This document shows positions 12,069 through 23,367 of a stretch of 64,000 nucleotides of DNA, in pieces. A program made the position numbers and the translations under genes. The DNA comes from Talpa occidentalis (taxonomy: Eukaryota; Chordata; Mammalia; Eulipotyphla; Talpidae). A model generated the notes under the pieces. That model was not told where the DNA came from. It ran no database searches and was given only the letters and a program-made list of their open reading frames with translations. Position 1 is the stretch's first letter; each line of letters opens with the position of its first letter. The stretch lies in the NCBI RefSeq assembly GCF_014898055.3, contig NW_023605194.1:59373361-59437360 (forward strand), given 5' to 3'.

Positions 12069-12525
12069 TGTAATGGCAGGAAGACACAGTGCAGGTTTTC
12101 TATGATTCTATGCAGATGGGGTAAAGGAGGAGAGAGTCCTGGAGACCTCGGTAACTTTTGCAGGCTTTTATTGGGATTTTCCAGGCATAAGGCAGGTAAG
12201 GGTCCCGGGGGGCCAGGAGGCTGGCAGGCTCCCAGCCCCCAGCAATCCTCACTCTATCTGGGCTCTCCAGCGTTCTCTGGTGGCCTTGTTCTCGTGGTGC
12301 TTCTGCTTCTGCTCCTGCTTCTCTGCTTCTTTCTCGGCTTCTGCTGGCATTCCCTCGACGCCGCCCTTAAAAGCCCAGTCTTAGCCCAGGTGAATCCCAT
12401 CTACCTATGCCCACACCCTATTCCAGGTGCCTGCCATCAGGCATGCATTCGGGACCACAGGGTTCCGTTATCTATCTTAATGGTGGGAGGGCAGAGAAGC
12501 CTGATACTTTTTCCCTTACCCTACA
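12069..12525 (-). mobile_element. Solo-type endogenous retrovirus LTR (copy 2)
   Basis: Starts TGTAATGG and ends CCTACA. Shared landmarks with copy 1 include GAGAGTCCTGGAG, GGGGGGCCAGGAGGCTGGCA, CTCACTCTATCTGGGCTCTC-like sequence and CATCAGGCATGCATTC. AATAAA reads on minus at 12167-12172, and TTTTAAGG is a possible TATA motif on minus near 12363-12370. Flanks CATAG and CTTAG match at 4 of 5 bases. It is slightly longer than copy 1 because of a TTCTGCTTCTGCTC-type expansion. Confidence 0.86.
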
Positions 12526-13076
12526 CTTAGATTCACTCATTTAAGAAATGATGGTAGAAAGTGTTCTGACCATATGAAACACTTCTCTCTAGCTTGTTGT
12601 CAAGAGTATATATTTTTCTCAACTAAAGTACTAAACAGACACACTTTGATTTACATTCCAAACACTGAATGTTTTAAAATTCCATTTCATTCAAATTACT
12701 CCCCTAGTTGCTGATTTGCCCCTTATAGATGAGGTCAATTTGTGACTAATTGAAAACTTCAGCTGACCTTCTGTTATCGAAACTTAGACACAAAGATACT
12801 ATTAATTTTTTATAGGGTCTGACTTGTATAACTATTCTGTCTTCAACTGGAACCTTCACTCCAATGTTGACAAGAGTAAAATAAAACTCTCTCTCTATTT
12901 CTCATCTATTTATACACCAAACCGCAATACAAAATACAGTGAGAGCTGCATAACAAACCTCTCAGAAGAGCAACTTTCTTAGGTCTCAGAACAAGTTACC
13001 AGTTGACAACCAGGCACACAAGATTTGAAACAAGATTTTAAAAGTTAAAAAACAACACTTTAAAATATTTAAATGG

Positions 13077-13111
<35 letters not shown>

Positions 13112-13544
13112 GTTCCTCTATTTGTATGGAAAAAATCAGTTTCACATGGAAAGTAGTGACTTAAGATGTTACTTAAAAAAAAAGGAATTTGAAAGGAAAT
13201 CATTACAGCATTAAAGAACCACAGCCCTTTTAAATGCTTGAAATATCTTGAGGAAATAAATTCAGTATTAGTGGAAAATAACATGTAAGAAAGTTGTGTG
13301 GTTGGGAGGACAGTGGTTGGGAGGGCTTGGAAATAAACGTCAGGGACCAGATTGCCCTTAAACCTGGGCGATGGGATGTTTCTCATTTTACAGGTATTCA
13401 GAGAATTAGGATTGGAGCCCACATCTTTGATTCATAATCTAGTGTTCTTTTATTGTACCATCCTAACACAACAGGTGGTAATTGAGCATGGCTATCATGA
13501 AGTTCACATGGAACAGAGATAAGAGTAAATGCTAATGTGAGGTC
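12526..13544. other. Unique-looking DNA
   Basis: No gene. (AAAAC)n lies at 13078-13109. A 117-codon minus frame (13069-13422) starts in unique sequence and runs into this repeat, with no family motif. Confidence 0.55.
13078..13109. repeat. (AAAAC)n microsatellite
   Basis: Six units of AAAAC/CAAAA. Confidence 0.95.
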
Positions 13545-13800
13545 TTTCAAGAGGCCTCACTGACCAAATCCAGTCACTCTTCTCCCTTCTTCAGTCACTC
13601 TGTCATCATATCACCTGGTAGCAATGTGCAGACATTCAACACACATTTACTCATTTATTATTTATCTTCTTGCACAAGAACACATTAATCCCACAAAGGC
13701 CTTGTGTTACTTATTCATGGCCATATCCAAAATTTCCTGCATTCTGAGGTGCAGAATAGTCACTCACATATTTGGTGAATGAATGAATGAATAATTAAGC
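13545..13800 (+). mobile_element. L2 LINE 3' end
   Basis: GAGGCCTCACTGACC near 13550, then ATTTACTCATTTATTATTTA, and an ending TTTGGTGAATGAATGAATGA. This order matches my recollection of the L2 3' terminus, which ends in (TGAA)n. It is strongly diverged. Confidence 0.7.
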
Positions 13801-14050
13801 TTAATCAACCAGCTCTCAGGCAGAGTCATCTGACATTGCACAAATGACATAACTTCCTTCTGTCTTACCGGTAAATGAATGAAGTTAGATTGATCTGTGG
13901 ATTTCCAAATAATCTGAGAGTTCTTCAATCTGTACTGTCACCACTGAGTTTCAGGTTACACTTTCTTTTGAGAACTTGCTAGACTGAAATCTGAAAATAA
14001 CTGAACTAGTTGATTTCAAAGTCTCTTTCATAGCTAAAATTTCATGTTTT
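13801..14050 (+). mobile_element. Possible MIR-like remnants
   Basis: CAAATGACATAACTTCCTTC near 13840 and AACTAGTTGATTTCAAAGTC followed by TCTTTCATAGCTAAAATTTC at 14003-14043 resemble the MIR core and its 3' segment. Weak and fragmentary. Confidence 0.4.
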
Positions 14051-15278
14051 GAATGTCATAGTCTAAGCAGTGACCATCTGAATTCTTTCAGCCTAAGAGT
14101 TAAAGGTAGCCTTTAATAGTATTTTTCATTTCTTCAAGGAGCTCCACATTTACACACACACACAAAAACACACACACTCAAAGAGAGAGAGAAGCAAACA
14201 ACTAGAAACAAGAAAGTATGTGATTCCAATTCTATCTCAAACTTTGAAGTAGGTTCAATTAGCAATCAAATTCTTCTTCTTCATCTTATTAATTATCCTT
14301 CCCTGCCTATTTTGCAGTAAAAACAAAAAGAATCAGAAATATATATATCCAAAGTGAAACGGGGGGGAGAAAAAACACAAACAGTTAAGGTATAAGCACA
14401 AGCTATGGTGTATAACATGAAGGATTTCTGAGTCATTTCTTTTAATACCCAGTATTAGTCTATATAATTTAGCGTCTGTAGGCAAACAAATTCCCATGGG
14501 GTAGGAATAGTTCCATTTACCAGCTTAGACAGAAATGATATGATCATAAAAGCTTAAGACTCTTCCCACCTAAAATACATTCTAATGTTTGCATTAAGCA
14601 ACCTCCTGAGCTAGTGTAGAAACATCTTTACTGCAGAACTCTAACTGTAACAAGGATTCCAAAATCACTTTACATCTTAAACTCTGAAAGTGAAATGTGT
14701 TGAATATAATTCCAATTTACAAAGGCTAAAGAGATATGAAATGTCAGATATGATGTTGTATTACTGAAAAGAGGTTTAAAAAAATCTGTGACAAATGATG
14801 GGGACTTCTCGAAATGTTTTGTAATGTGAAGAGCTGTCAACATCAAACATTTTCCTTCACAACAGAGTTACCATCTGCAACTTGATTTAGGAATCTACTC
14901 AAATTGTCACATTTTCTCTTATTTTCCAAATCAGATTAGACCATCCAAATCTCTGTATTCCAGGCAAAATGGCTCATTTTAAAGACCATCCAAGACTCCA
15001 CTTTATTTCTAAAATAATGGTGATAAAAAATGACACGTGGTTAGAAAGAAAACAGAAACTTCCTTCACAGAACAGGCTACCAGCATCACATGGCTCACTC
15101 TGATTTGGCTTCTTCCAAATGAGAACAGGCAGGAAGGAATGGAGAAGCAGCAATGTGATAAGGGATCTGGACATACCAATGATGTCCTGGTAACATCACC
15201 TGCAGTGTGGTACCAAGACAATTTAAAGCAATTGGTGCTTCTCCTTGATTACTTATAGACCAAAATCTTCAAGCAGCA
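14051..15278. other. Unique-looking DNA
   Basis: Contains a short (CA)n then (GA)n run at 14151-14192. Frames on both strands at 14974-15258 overlap one another and are not supported as genes. Confidence 0.5.
14151..14192. repeat. Imperfect (CA)n/(GA)n
   Basis: ACACACACACACAAAAACAC, then ACACACTC, AAAGAGAGAGAGA. Simple repeat. Confidence 0.9.
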
Positions 15279-15295
15279 AGAAAAACAACATACTG

Positions 15296-15629
15296 GGCCT
15301 CCCCAGTGGCACAGTGGTTGAGCGCTGGGTTGCGAGGCTGCCCGCTGCCTCTGCGGCGCCGGTTCGATCCCCGGCTGCTCCCCGGCCACCGGAGGAGGGT
15401 CCCACATGGCGCGCAGACCTCTCCTGCCGCCCGCTGCTCCCCTCAGCAGTGTACTTCAGTCCTTCTGCCTGCTCTGCTCCCCGCTCTGGCTCTGGTGAAT
15501 TCTCTCACCCTCCCGCGCTTCTGACTGTACCCAGTGCATGTACAAACAAAACAAACGAACAAACAAATAAATAAATAAATAAATAAACATGCCTCTATAA
15601 AAGAAAAAAAAAAATTAAAAAAAAAAAAA
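15296..15629 (+). mobile_element. Young, nearly intact SINE (best reference copy)
   Basis: Complete copy. The A box TGGCACAGTGG is at 15307-15317 and the B box GGTTCGATCCC at 15361-15371, matching the RNA polymerase III internal promoter pattern. The body follows, then a tail of ACAAACAAATAAATAAATAA type and long A runs. It is bounded by an 18-bp exact duplication beginning AAGAAAAACAACATACTG at 15278-15295 and about 15630-15647 (one G may belong to either side). Frames of 70-110 codons inside it are by-products of the SINE sequence, not genes. Confidence 0.97.
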
Positions 15630-15647
15630 AAGAAAAACAACATACTG

Positions 15648-16519
15648 AGAAAGAATAACAATCTTTTTTTTTTTTATGGTATCTCTTCAACTTAGACACT
15701 CTTTTATTCATTTCCCTAAAGCATGTATCATTGGATTCAAGCTATTTAAATTGTCCCTTTGACAGAAAATTTCTCTTTTTTGGATTCAATAACATTTGAT
15801 AGGAAAGGGGATTTAATTCAATAAATATGTGAGGTGCACTTAATCTGTCCCAAACATTTCCTAGGAGGTTGGGAATAGTAACACAAATAACAAGTGACAT
15901 AAACGTAGCAGGGCACTGTACTGCCTAGCTGACTCTGATATTTCCCAATTATAATAAAATTAGATGATGGATGAGAGCAAATAATAGCTGGAGAGAACTT
16001 CAAAGGGAATATTCATTCTTCCTTCCCTCCCTCTCTTCTCCCCTCCTCCTCATAATTTCTTCCCCTTGTTCCTCTGCTCATCCTCCTCTTCTCCCTCTCA
16101 CTGTTTTTCTCTCACCTGCCCTCCCGCCTCTCCTAAACTGTAAAAAGGAGTTTTCCTAATCAATTCTATATTCTTGAAACTTCACAAAGGACACAGAACC
16201 TAGTAACTGACCAACACTGAAAAATATTGTTATGTGACCAAACTGGACAGAGATGTCATATGTGGCCACTCAGTATTGAAATTCATCAAAATGAAACGTG
16301 CTGTCATTTCACAGAATTCCCAAGACAATAAATTAAAAGAATGTAAGGAAGCCCCCATTAATATTTTTGAACATTTGCATTTTGACTTGAAACCTGTATA
16401 GTATTTTATGTTAATTATACCAAACACAAAAATCTATATTTTGAAATGATATTTTGAATATATTGGGTTTAATAGTAATTATTACGATTCATTTAATCTG
16501 CTTATTTTTCCTTTTTAAC
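15648..16519. other. Unique DNA with polypyrimidine tract
   Basis: A possible antisense L2 scrap (AATTCAATAAATATGTGAGG) at about 15815. A long C/T-rich stretch is annotated separately. No gene. Confidence 0.5.
16009..16135. repeat. Polypyrimidine (C/T-rich) tract
   Basis: About 125 bp that are mostly C and T on the plus strand, e.g. TTCCTTCCCTCCCTCTCTTC near 16019. No simple repeating unit. Confidence 0.85.
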
Positions 16520-16534
16520 TGTACTAGTAGAACA

Positions 16535-16813
16535 TTTATTTATTTATTTTTTTAAAAAATATTTATTTATATAAGTACTGGGTCACAGGCCAGATTTGCG
16601 GGAGGGTGAGAGTATTCACCAGAGACAGATCGGGGAGCAGAACAGGAAAACTGACAAAATACACTGCTGAGGGGAGCAGCAGGCGAGACAGGAAAAGTCT
16701 GCAGCACCATGTGGGACCCTCGCCAGCCGGCCGGGATCAAACCGGCACTGGAGAGGCTGCAGACAGCTTCACAGCACTGTGCTCAACTGCCTGCGCCCAC
16801 CAGGGGAGGCCCT
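16535..16813 (-). mobile_element. SINE inserted into the tail of a neighbouring SINE
   Basis: Reverse copy ending in the inverted head CACCAGGGGAGGCCC. It is followed directly by the T-rich tail of the next reverse SINE. A TATTTATTTATTTTT-like stretch is present on both sides, consistent with insertion into the A-rich tail of the 16814-17073 copy. Confidence 0.88.
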
Positions 16814-17073
16814 ATTTATTTATTTTTAAAGATTTACTTATTTATACAAGAATTGGTGTACAGCCCAGCGGCACAGGAGGGTGAGAGAATTCACCAGAGA
16901 CAGAGCGGGGAGCAGAACAAGCAGACGACCAAAAACACTCCTGGGCGAGACAGGAGAGGTCTGCAGCGCTATGTGGGCCTCTCCCTGGCCTGCCAGGAAT
17001 CAAACCCGTGCTGCAAAGGCTGTGGACGGTTTCACAACACTGTGCTCAACCCGCTGCACCACCGAGGAGGCCC
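16814..17073 (-). mobile_element. SINE, older member of a nested pair
   Basis: Reverse copy starting ATTTATTTATTTTTAAAGAT and ending CACCGAGGAGGCCC. The outer flanks of the pair, TGTACTAGTAGAACA at 16520-16534 and TGTACTATCAGGACA at 17074-17088, match with a few changes. This copy therefore owns the outer duplication and arrived first. Its body has a small deletion relative to other copies. Confidence 0.88.
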
Positions 17074-17247
17074 TGTACTATCAGGACATTTAAAACTATC
17101 TACATTGCTACATTTTCTTTCTAGTAACCTGTACTTCTCTGGAGAGATAAAAAGGCTAGCAGCAGCAGCATATACAGCACATCATTACAGAGTTAATACC
17201 AGAAGCAAAGTATCCTAACTCCTGGGCTACGAGCTTTTTTTTTTTGT

Positions 17248-17520
17248 TTTAATTTTTTTTGGAGATTTTATTTTTACTTTTGCATAGAAGAACTGGGGCG
17301 CAGGCCAGAAGTGCAGGAGGTGAGAGGATTCACCAGAGAGTGGGAACGCAAGAGGTAGATGTACTGAAATAAACTGCCAAGGGGAGCAACGGGTCAGACA
17401 GGAGAGATCTGCTGCCCCATGTGGGTTAGCTCCCTGGCTGGGGATCGAACTCAGGCTGCAGAAGTGGGCCTTCTCGGAGGTAGAGCTGATACTTAACCTC
17501 TAGGTCACCAGGGAGGCCCC
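17248..17520 (-). mobile_element. SINE, diverged
   Basis: Tail-first copy with GAACTGGGGCGCAGGCCAGA, body motif GACAGGAGAGATCTGC, B-box complement GGGGATCGAAC and inverted head CACCAGGGAGGCCCC. Insertion duplication unclear. Confidence 0.88.
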
Positions 17521-19606
17521 CTATTTTTTTTTTAATTTTAATGAGACTCTTAAAAATGGAATTCTTGTTATTTACTGTTATATAAAGACTGCTATCAGCA
17601 GTGTAATCACCCAAAATGATGACTTTATTAAGCTACAACATGCTTTCATATGTTGATCCCTCCAAGGCAGAGGTACAAACTTGTTGGAGACAGGAAGACA
17701 CTATAAGATGAAGACATGAAAAGTAAGTCAAGAAACCAAGATTCAGAGCCTCTTATTAAGCCATTATGTAATGTGAAGGAAGAAAAAGTACTGTTAATCT
17801 GAATTTATCCATCATTATGAGTATCAATTTAAGAGTGATAGTATACACTTTAATTTCCATCTTGCCTGTAGTGATTTTAGACCTTGGTTTAACCACACTG
17901 TAGACTCCATAAGACACATACTTCAAGAGAAGTACACACTTTTGCCTGCATGTACACACATATATTTTGAAAGCAAAATTATAAGGGGAAAATGCTTGCT
18001 GGAAATAAAGCAGCATTTTGTAGTCATAGCAACTCCGACTTTTTAAAAGCAACATTAAGGCAAGAGGAGCTCATCAAGAGCTATAGCCAGTTGTTATAGC
18101 AACCAAAATATGGCTTTATAGAAGTAAGTTTGTATTAAAATAGCCATAGGGTTATAACAGTAAATGACTATTACAAAAATATATCTTCGGAGACAAAAGT
18201 TTAATTTTTACCTTGTTTTGATCAGGACTTGAGTCCTCTGCTTTATTAGAAAAAAGCATTTCTCAGGAGATTCTTCTAATAAACATATGGCTGCTGTGGC
18301 AACCAGAAAGGGTACAGGTTTGTTATATCTGATAATAATCAGTAAGGCCAAAATTAGAACACCAGTACTACTAATTTGATCCATTCTGGTTGATGATATA
18401 TATAAAACAAAAAACAATAAAAAGTAGTCAAATGGGATTGTCTAGAAGGACTTAGGAAGAACAAATTTGCCAACTTTGGCACTATTGACATTGTTGGAGC
18501 CTTTAATTCTTTGTTCTGAGTACACTGTCTTGTTCGGTTGAGGATATTTAACAACAGCCCTATCCTCTACCAACAAATATACAAGTAGTAGCCATCCCAT
18601 TAATATGACGACCAAAAATACCTTCAGATACTGCTAATCCCTGGGCAAGAGGCTACTAGCCAAATCATCCATGGTTGACAACCTTTGCTCTAGAAATATT
18701 TCAGCCATATTGTTCCAAAAGTCATGGAAATGAAACAAAAGGGGAAGAAATTAAGCTGGTGAATCAATTCTATTCTCCTTTGAGGGTAAACTCCCCAAAC
18801 TCCTATAAATCTCTGGACTTAAAGTCTCCTAGCTTATCATCTTAGATCAAACATTTTATTGTTTACTTGAACTCTCACGAGCTCTGACACAAGATGTTTA
18901 TCTTCTGAAAACCCTCTCTCCCTCCTGTTTCACTGGCACACTCAGAGGTAAGCATATGGTCTTCTGTATATTCCAGACAGGAAACCTCACACTTGGTCCA
19001 TTCCTTCATCACTTTTAATTTTCACAGCTGTTTCCCATCATAATATGTTTGATTAGGGATAGAATTTTACAGTATCCCAAATGTCCAATTGTCCTTTGAG
19101 TCAACTGCCAAAATTCTTCACAATCTTTCAATAAAGACCAAAAATCACTTAATTGCCACTGAGCACTTAATATTCTTTTTAGATTAAGCATCAGATAGTT
19201 TGGGATTATTTGATATTTTATTGAAACATATTTGGTCAACCTTTATTGAGTGACCAAACAAGAAAAATTTTAGGATAAAGATGTGGCTTTATGCTCAAGG
19301 CATGAAGTCTAACTACTGATGCTAAAAGATGGACACTCTACATGATAGACTCTTGAAAGTGGGAGTATTTCTGCTTTCTTAGAGGCTATCAGGGCATCTG
19401 ACTCAAAGGACCAGTCTCTCTGATTTAAGGTATTTAAAGTCTATACAACTACTTAAACTCAGTTTTTGAGTTATATAAATTGAAGTCATTATCATTAGTA
19501 CAAATGGCACGTGGCTAGTAAGATTTTGGGGGTTTATCTTCTTTCAGCTCTTACCATCAAATTTATCTTATCTTCCATCAATTTATATATAATTAAAAAA
19601 AATTCT
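17521..19606. other. Unique-looking AT-rich DNA
   Basis: Two kb without a gene or a repeat I can name. Several 60-100 codon minus frames (17756, 18208, 18354, 19015) have no recognisable domain. Confidence 0.5.
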
Positions 19607-19882
19607 GGGCCTCCCTGGTGGCTCAAGGGGTTAAGACGCAACCTATGAAGCTATAAATAGTCATTGCAGCACAAGTTAGATCCCTGGCCAGAGAGCTACC
19701 CACATGGTGCAGCAGACCTCTCCTGACTCACCCGCTGCTCCCCTCAGCAGTATGCTTTGGTCAATATGCCTGTTCTGTTACCCACTCTGTCTCTGGTGAA
19801 TCCTCTCACCACCCCACACCTCTGGCCTATATCCCAGTTCTTGTATGCATAAATTTTAAAAAATCTGAAAAAAAAAAAAAAA
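19607..19882 (+). mobile_element. SINE, older subfamily
   Basis: Head GGGCCTCCCTGGTGGCTCAA with GGTTAAGACGCAACCTATGA (older subfamily type), body, and tail TTCTTGTATGCATAAATTTT then A run. Short AAAAAAAATTC sequence on both sides is a likely but low-complexity target duplication. Confidence 0.92.
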
Positions 19883-19967
19883 TTCCATTTATGTTATGTT
19901 TCTCACTGGTTTTCTATAAAACCCTATTCTTTTGAGGAATGTCCGAATAATTCATTTGGTTCCTATA

Positions 19968-19971
<4 letters not shown>

Positions 19972-20008
<37 letters not shown>
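19972..20008. repeat. (TA)n microsatellite
   Basis: About 18 uninterrupted TA units followed by GTATGTAT. Confidence 0.97.
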
Positions 20009-20016
<8 letters not shown>

Positions 20017-21763
20017 TTACTTTTTTTTCATTCTGTTTTACAACATATTACTCATACCTCTGTGACTTTCTGGAAGATCACACATATTGTTGCAAACCCT
20101 TGTGTCTTCCCATGTGTATATCCACTATTGATTTTCTTGCCAAAGAATTCTGTGAGAATTGGCATTAACCTGCATGGAAAGCTTTTGAAAAGTAAATAAT
20201 GAGTTTCTGTGTCAGCCTTTTCCCTTGGAAAAACTGACAAACAGCTGACTATTCAGAAACTTTATTCAGTACCATTTAACAACTGAGTTATAAAGAAATG
20301 TCAGATATTCCAAGGGATTAGTCAGGATATAGTACTCTTAAATGTTCCATTAGTTAGTCAAAACAGATCATTCTCTCATATTGAAACTACTACTCTTGAT
20401 AACACTTAAATAAATTAATCCTTGAGAACTAGAGTAGTCCCATGAAACTTTAAAGGGAGATGTTGGATCTTAATGTGATTGGTAAGTATGCATGATTGGA
20501 ATGAGAGCATACAAACATTTCTAACTCACAGACATAGGTTAATGGTTTGCTAATGATGAATTCACAAGGTGATATTTAAAGGAGAGTGCAGTAATATGTC
20601 CTTTTGATTTTGTCCTTATAATAAAATTATAATTTTCTGTTAACACTAGAAGTTTAACTTAATATTCTAGCATAAAAATAATTCTATCCAAGTAGGATAA
20701 GAGTGAATTTGTAAAGAAACTGAAAAAAAAAAAAAAAAAAAACCAAACAAAACATTTTTCTGCTAGACCAAGATAAGTTGCATTAAACAAGGCTGATTCA
20801 CTCATCTCTTGCTACAGGGACAACAAATGTTCCTTACTGCTACCAAAGAAAGTAATCAATCTAAATGTATAAGTAGTCATTTTTTCATACATTACACACA
20901 CCAAACAGATTGCTTGCTACAGCCTGGCACTGCCTTTGGAACAACACTGACCACTACTAGTTATAAATCCAACTCGAATAGAACTTTTTTATCTCCTTTG
21001 TAAAAGGGCATTGGAGAAGCAAATTCAAAAACTAGCTGGTGGTATTTACTTTGACTTTATTCTTTTCTAAGATTTCAAATCATCAAATTGAGTATTGCCT
21101 TGAATAATATTTCCAGCCTAAAAAACTGAGATAGCACTGTTTAGAAAGTCAAGTGGGAGAAAAAAAATACTACATTGGATAACATCTTAAATATCTTAAA
21201 AATACCCCAGAAATGTATTGAAAAATAAAGCTCTGGACCTAAATTATAAATAGAAAAGGGCAAGGCTGAGCTGTTTGAAGGGGGGGTGGGGAGTGAGCAG
21301 GAAAGGGAGGCAGAGACTCAGATCTTTGTTTGCCTCTTGCACTCTTCTCAATGCCCCATGAAAGAGTTACTGGAAGACTAGTGACCTAATGTAATTTAAA
21401 ATTATGAGGTCCCTGGTTTCTCTGCCATTTTAGGTTTTCATGGAAAAATGGTTTCCTAAGACCTATAGTGATTTCAGTGTGTCATATAAACCGAAGAGAA
21501 GGAACTGCTGAGAAGGGAGTGACACCACAGATGAGTTACTGGATTCGTGTCCATTCATTCTTACAGTCATTCATGCAACAATCATTATTATTTATTTTGT
21601 GTGTAGCAACCTAACGCCAGATATTGTGCTTGATCTGATGAATAAAATGCTGTGCAAAAAGATTCATGGTTCCTGTCCACGAAGATGTTATAATTTACCA
21701 AAGGCCAAAAAATCTGTTGCATAATCAAACAAATAAGGAATTTAGATTACAGCGAGGTCTATG
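20009..21763. other. Mostly unique DNA
   Basis: Contains an A-run near 20724-20741. Segment 21545-21720 (CATTCATGCAACAATCATTA, then GCCAGATATTGTGCTTGATC and GTTCCTGTCCACGAAGATGT) resembles antisense L2. No gene supported. Confidence 0.5.
21545..21720 (-). mobile_element. L2 LINE fragment (antisense)
   Basis: Phrase order matches the antisense L2 3' end: animal-wide 'CAAC..ATTTATT..CCAGATATTGTGCT' then 'TGTCCACGAAGATGTTATA'. Diverged, recognised from memory. Confidence 0.5.
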
Positions 21764-21787
21764 ATATATATATATGTGTGTGTGTGT

Positions 21788-21834
<47 letters not shown>
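21764..21834. repeat. Compound (AT)n(GT)n(AT)n microsatellite
   Basis: A short AT run, eight GT units, then more than 20 AT units. GT lies between two AT blocks. Confidence 0.97.
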
Positions 21835-21837
<3 letters not shown>

Positions 21838-22458
21838 ATTTCCACATATCTAGGAGTTCTGACTTGTTCCCTAACTATGAATCATTTTAAAACTGAAAGG
21901 CACTTAAAAACAAGATGATCAAACATTTTAAATGTTTTTCCAATCCAAGTTTTATAATTCCACAGTCATTTCAACTGAGTGTAGAATGTAGCCAAGGCAT
22001 TCTATGTAGTTACTGCAGCTCTATATTCACTCTACAAGGTGAACATAAAGTCTAAAAGATGCCACATTTGACCAGCGAAGTGATGAAATAATACTCCATT
22101 TTACAAGTAAGAGGAAGTCATTTGAGAAACTCCAATGGCATGACAAACCATCCTTCTTGGCCAGAGTGGTATTGGAACAGCTAAATGACAATTTGCAAAA
22201 CTGACTGGATGACTTGGCAGTGTGGATTCAGCTAAAGGCACAGGTTTATTTAGTGAAATCTGAGGAAACACACCATCTGAGGCAACATTTCACAGATGTA
22301 TGTGCAGAGAAAGATGGAAATGTGGTACTAATACATCATGTTCACTGGAACTGTACACTCTGCACTAAACTATACATTAATAATGTGGGACACTTATTGA
22401 ATATAATATGTCATGATGTAATATTAGCATGCCACTTATTATTTATGTTTAGCTGTTT
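21835..22458. other. Unique-looking DNA
   Basis: An 89-codon plus frame at 22214-22483 ends in the adjacent L1-like repeat. Its peptide shows no motif I recognise. Not supported as a gene. Confidence 0.45.
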
Positions 22459-22720
22459 CAAGATTTTATTTATTTATTTTTAACTGTAGTAGTAACATTG
22501 GAGTACCCCCATCAGGTATTACTACCATAGTGCATCCACCACTAACTCCACCACCGTAAGCATTACATTTCTCTACCTCCCTGTTCTTTCCCCAACCCCA
22601 ACCTCCCTCCCTTGGTATCTCAGTTCTGAAGTCACGGTTAGTTTTTCAGCTTGTCTTTATCTGACTATTAATTTATATTTCTAGATTTTATATAGCCACC
22701 TATTGAAGATGTTCAAGAGT
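22459..22720 (-). mobile_element. L1 3'-UTR-like fragment (antisense)
   Basis: AT-rich start, then TAGTAACATTGGAGTACCCC, ACCATAGTGCATCCACC, CCAACCTCCCTCCCTTGG and TATCTCAGTTCTG. This resembles antisense L1 3' UTR, where the G-rich tract appears as C-rich. It is similar in layout to the fragment at the right end of the window. Confidence 0.55.
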
Positions 22721-23351
22721 AAGACGTCACAGGTTTTCAGTGATGACACTGATTTCTATTTGTAACAGAAATTTTTCAGATCATAGGCAGGGTTCCTTTA
22801 ACTTACCTTGTCGAGCTCAAATGTAAATGAATTAGCGGACTCTGATGCCTTCATGATGTTGAATATTAATTTCCTAAGATGTCTCTCTAACCACCTGCAT
22901 CTGAACCATTTGAGATTTTGGTTAAAATGATCCAAATTACTCAACCAGCAGTTTGAAAGTCACACAATACACTAAATACTAGTTAGTTTCATAATCAATC
23001 CAGGCCATGTTTGGCAGAATTAGGCATTGGACTTGCTGGTGTAAACATAGTGTCCAGGCTCCCTGATTCCCCAGAGATGCTTGTTTGCCTCCTTTAAAGA
23101 ATGGTAATTCTGCCTTGGTTTCTGACTAATACTCCAGTTGTGCTCCTAGAATCAGGGCTGCAGCCACATTAGCTCCTAAAAATTTCACCTGTCCTCTAGG
23201 CACCTTGCTACTCTGTGATTATACAGCAAAGTGAGTAAAATTCTGCTGAGCTAGAAAGGCTATGACAAGCATTACAGATTTATAATTCATCCATTTGCTA
23301 ATCAATGTGTTATCACAGACCAGCAGCATCAACAACTTCTGGAAAAGAATT
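22721..23351. other. Unique-looking DNA
   Basis: Nothing recognised. Ends at the target duplication of the following insertion. Confidence 0.45.
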
Positions 23352-23367
23352 AGAAATTCATAGTCTT

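Noticed and set aside
10742..12525. A short provirus with 5' and 3' LTRs
   Set aside because: Target duplications pair within each LTR, and no primer-binding site, polypurine tract or viral frame is seen between them. Two solo LTRs fit better.
10769..12530. 140- and 142-codon plus-strand frames with similar Leu/Pro-rich peptides
   Set aside because: They are similar to each other only because both lie inside the two related LTRs, antisense to LTR transcription. Not a duplicated gene.
15307..15371. A genuine tRNA gene
   Set aside because: A and B boxes are present, but the sequence continues into a SINE body and A tail, does not fold into a full cloverleaf by eye, and recurs many times.
15245..15574. 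Recurrent frames encoding similar Pro/Leu/Ser-rich peptides at 10086, 15306, 32249, 41619, 47276 and elsewhere
   Set aside because: All are translations of the same SINE body, so the similarity reflects repeat copies and not a protein family.
15296..15629. Naming the host as a horseshoe bat or another specific mammal from the SINE
   Set aside because: I could not match the SINE to a named family with confidence, so only 'placental mammal' is claimed.
22214..22483. 89-codon frame with Cys/His-rich peptide
   Set aside because: Cys and His do not follow zinc-finger spacing, and the frame ends in an L1-like repeat.
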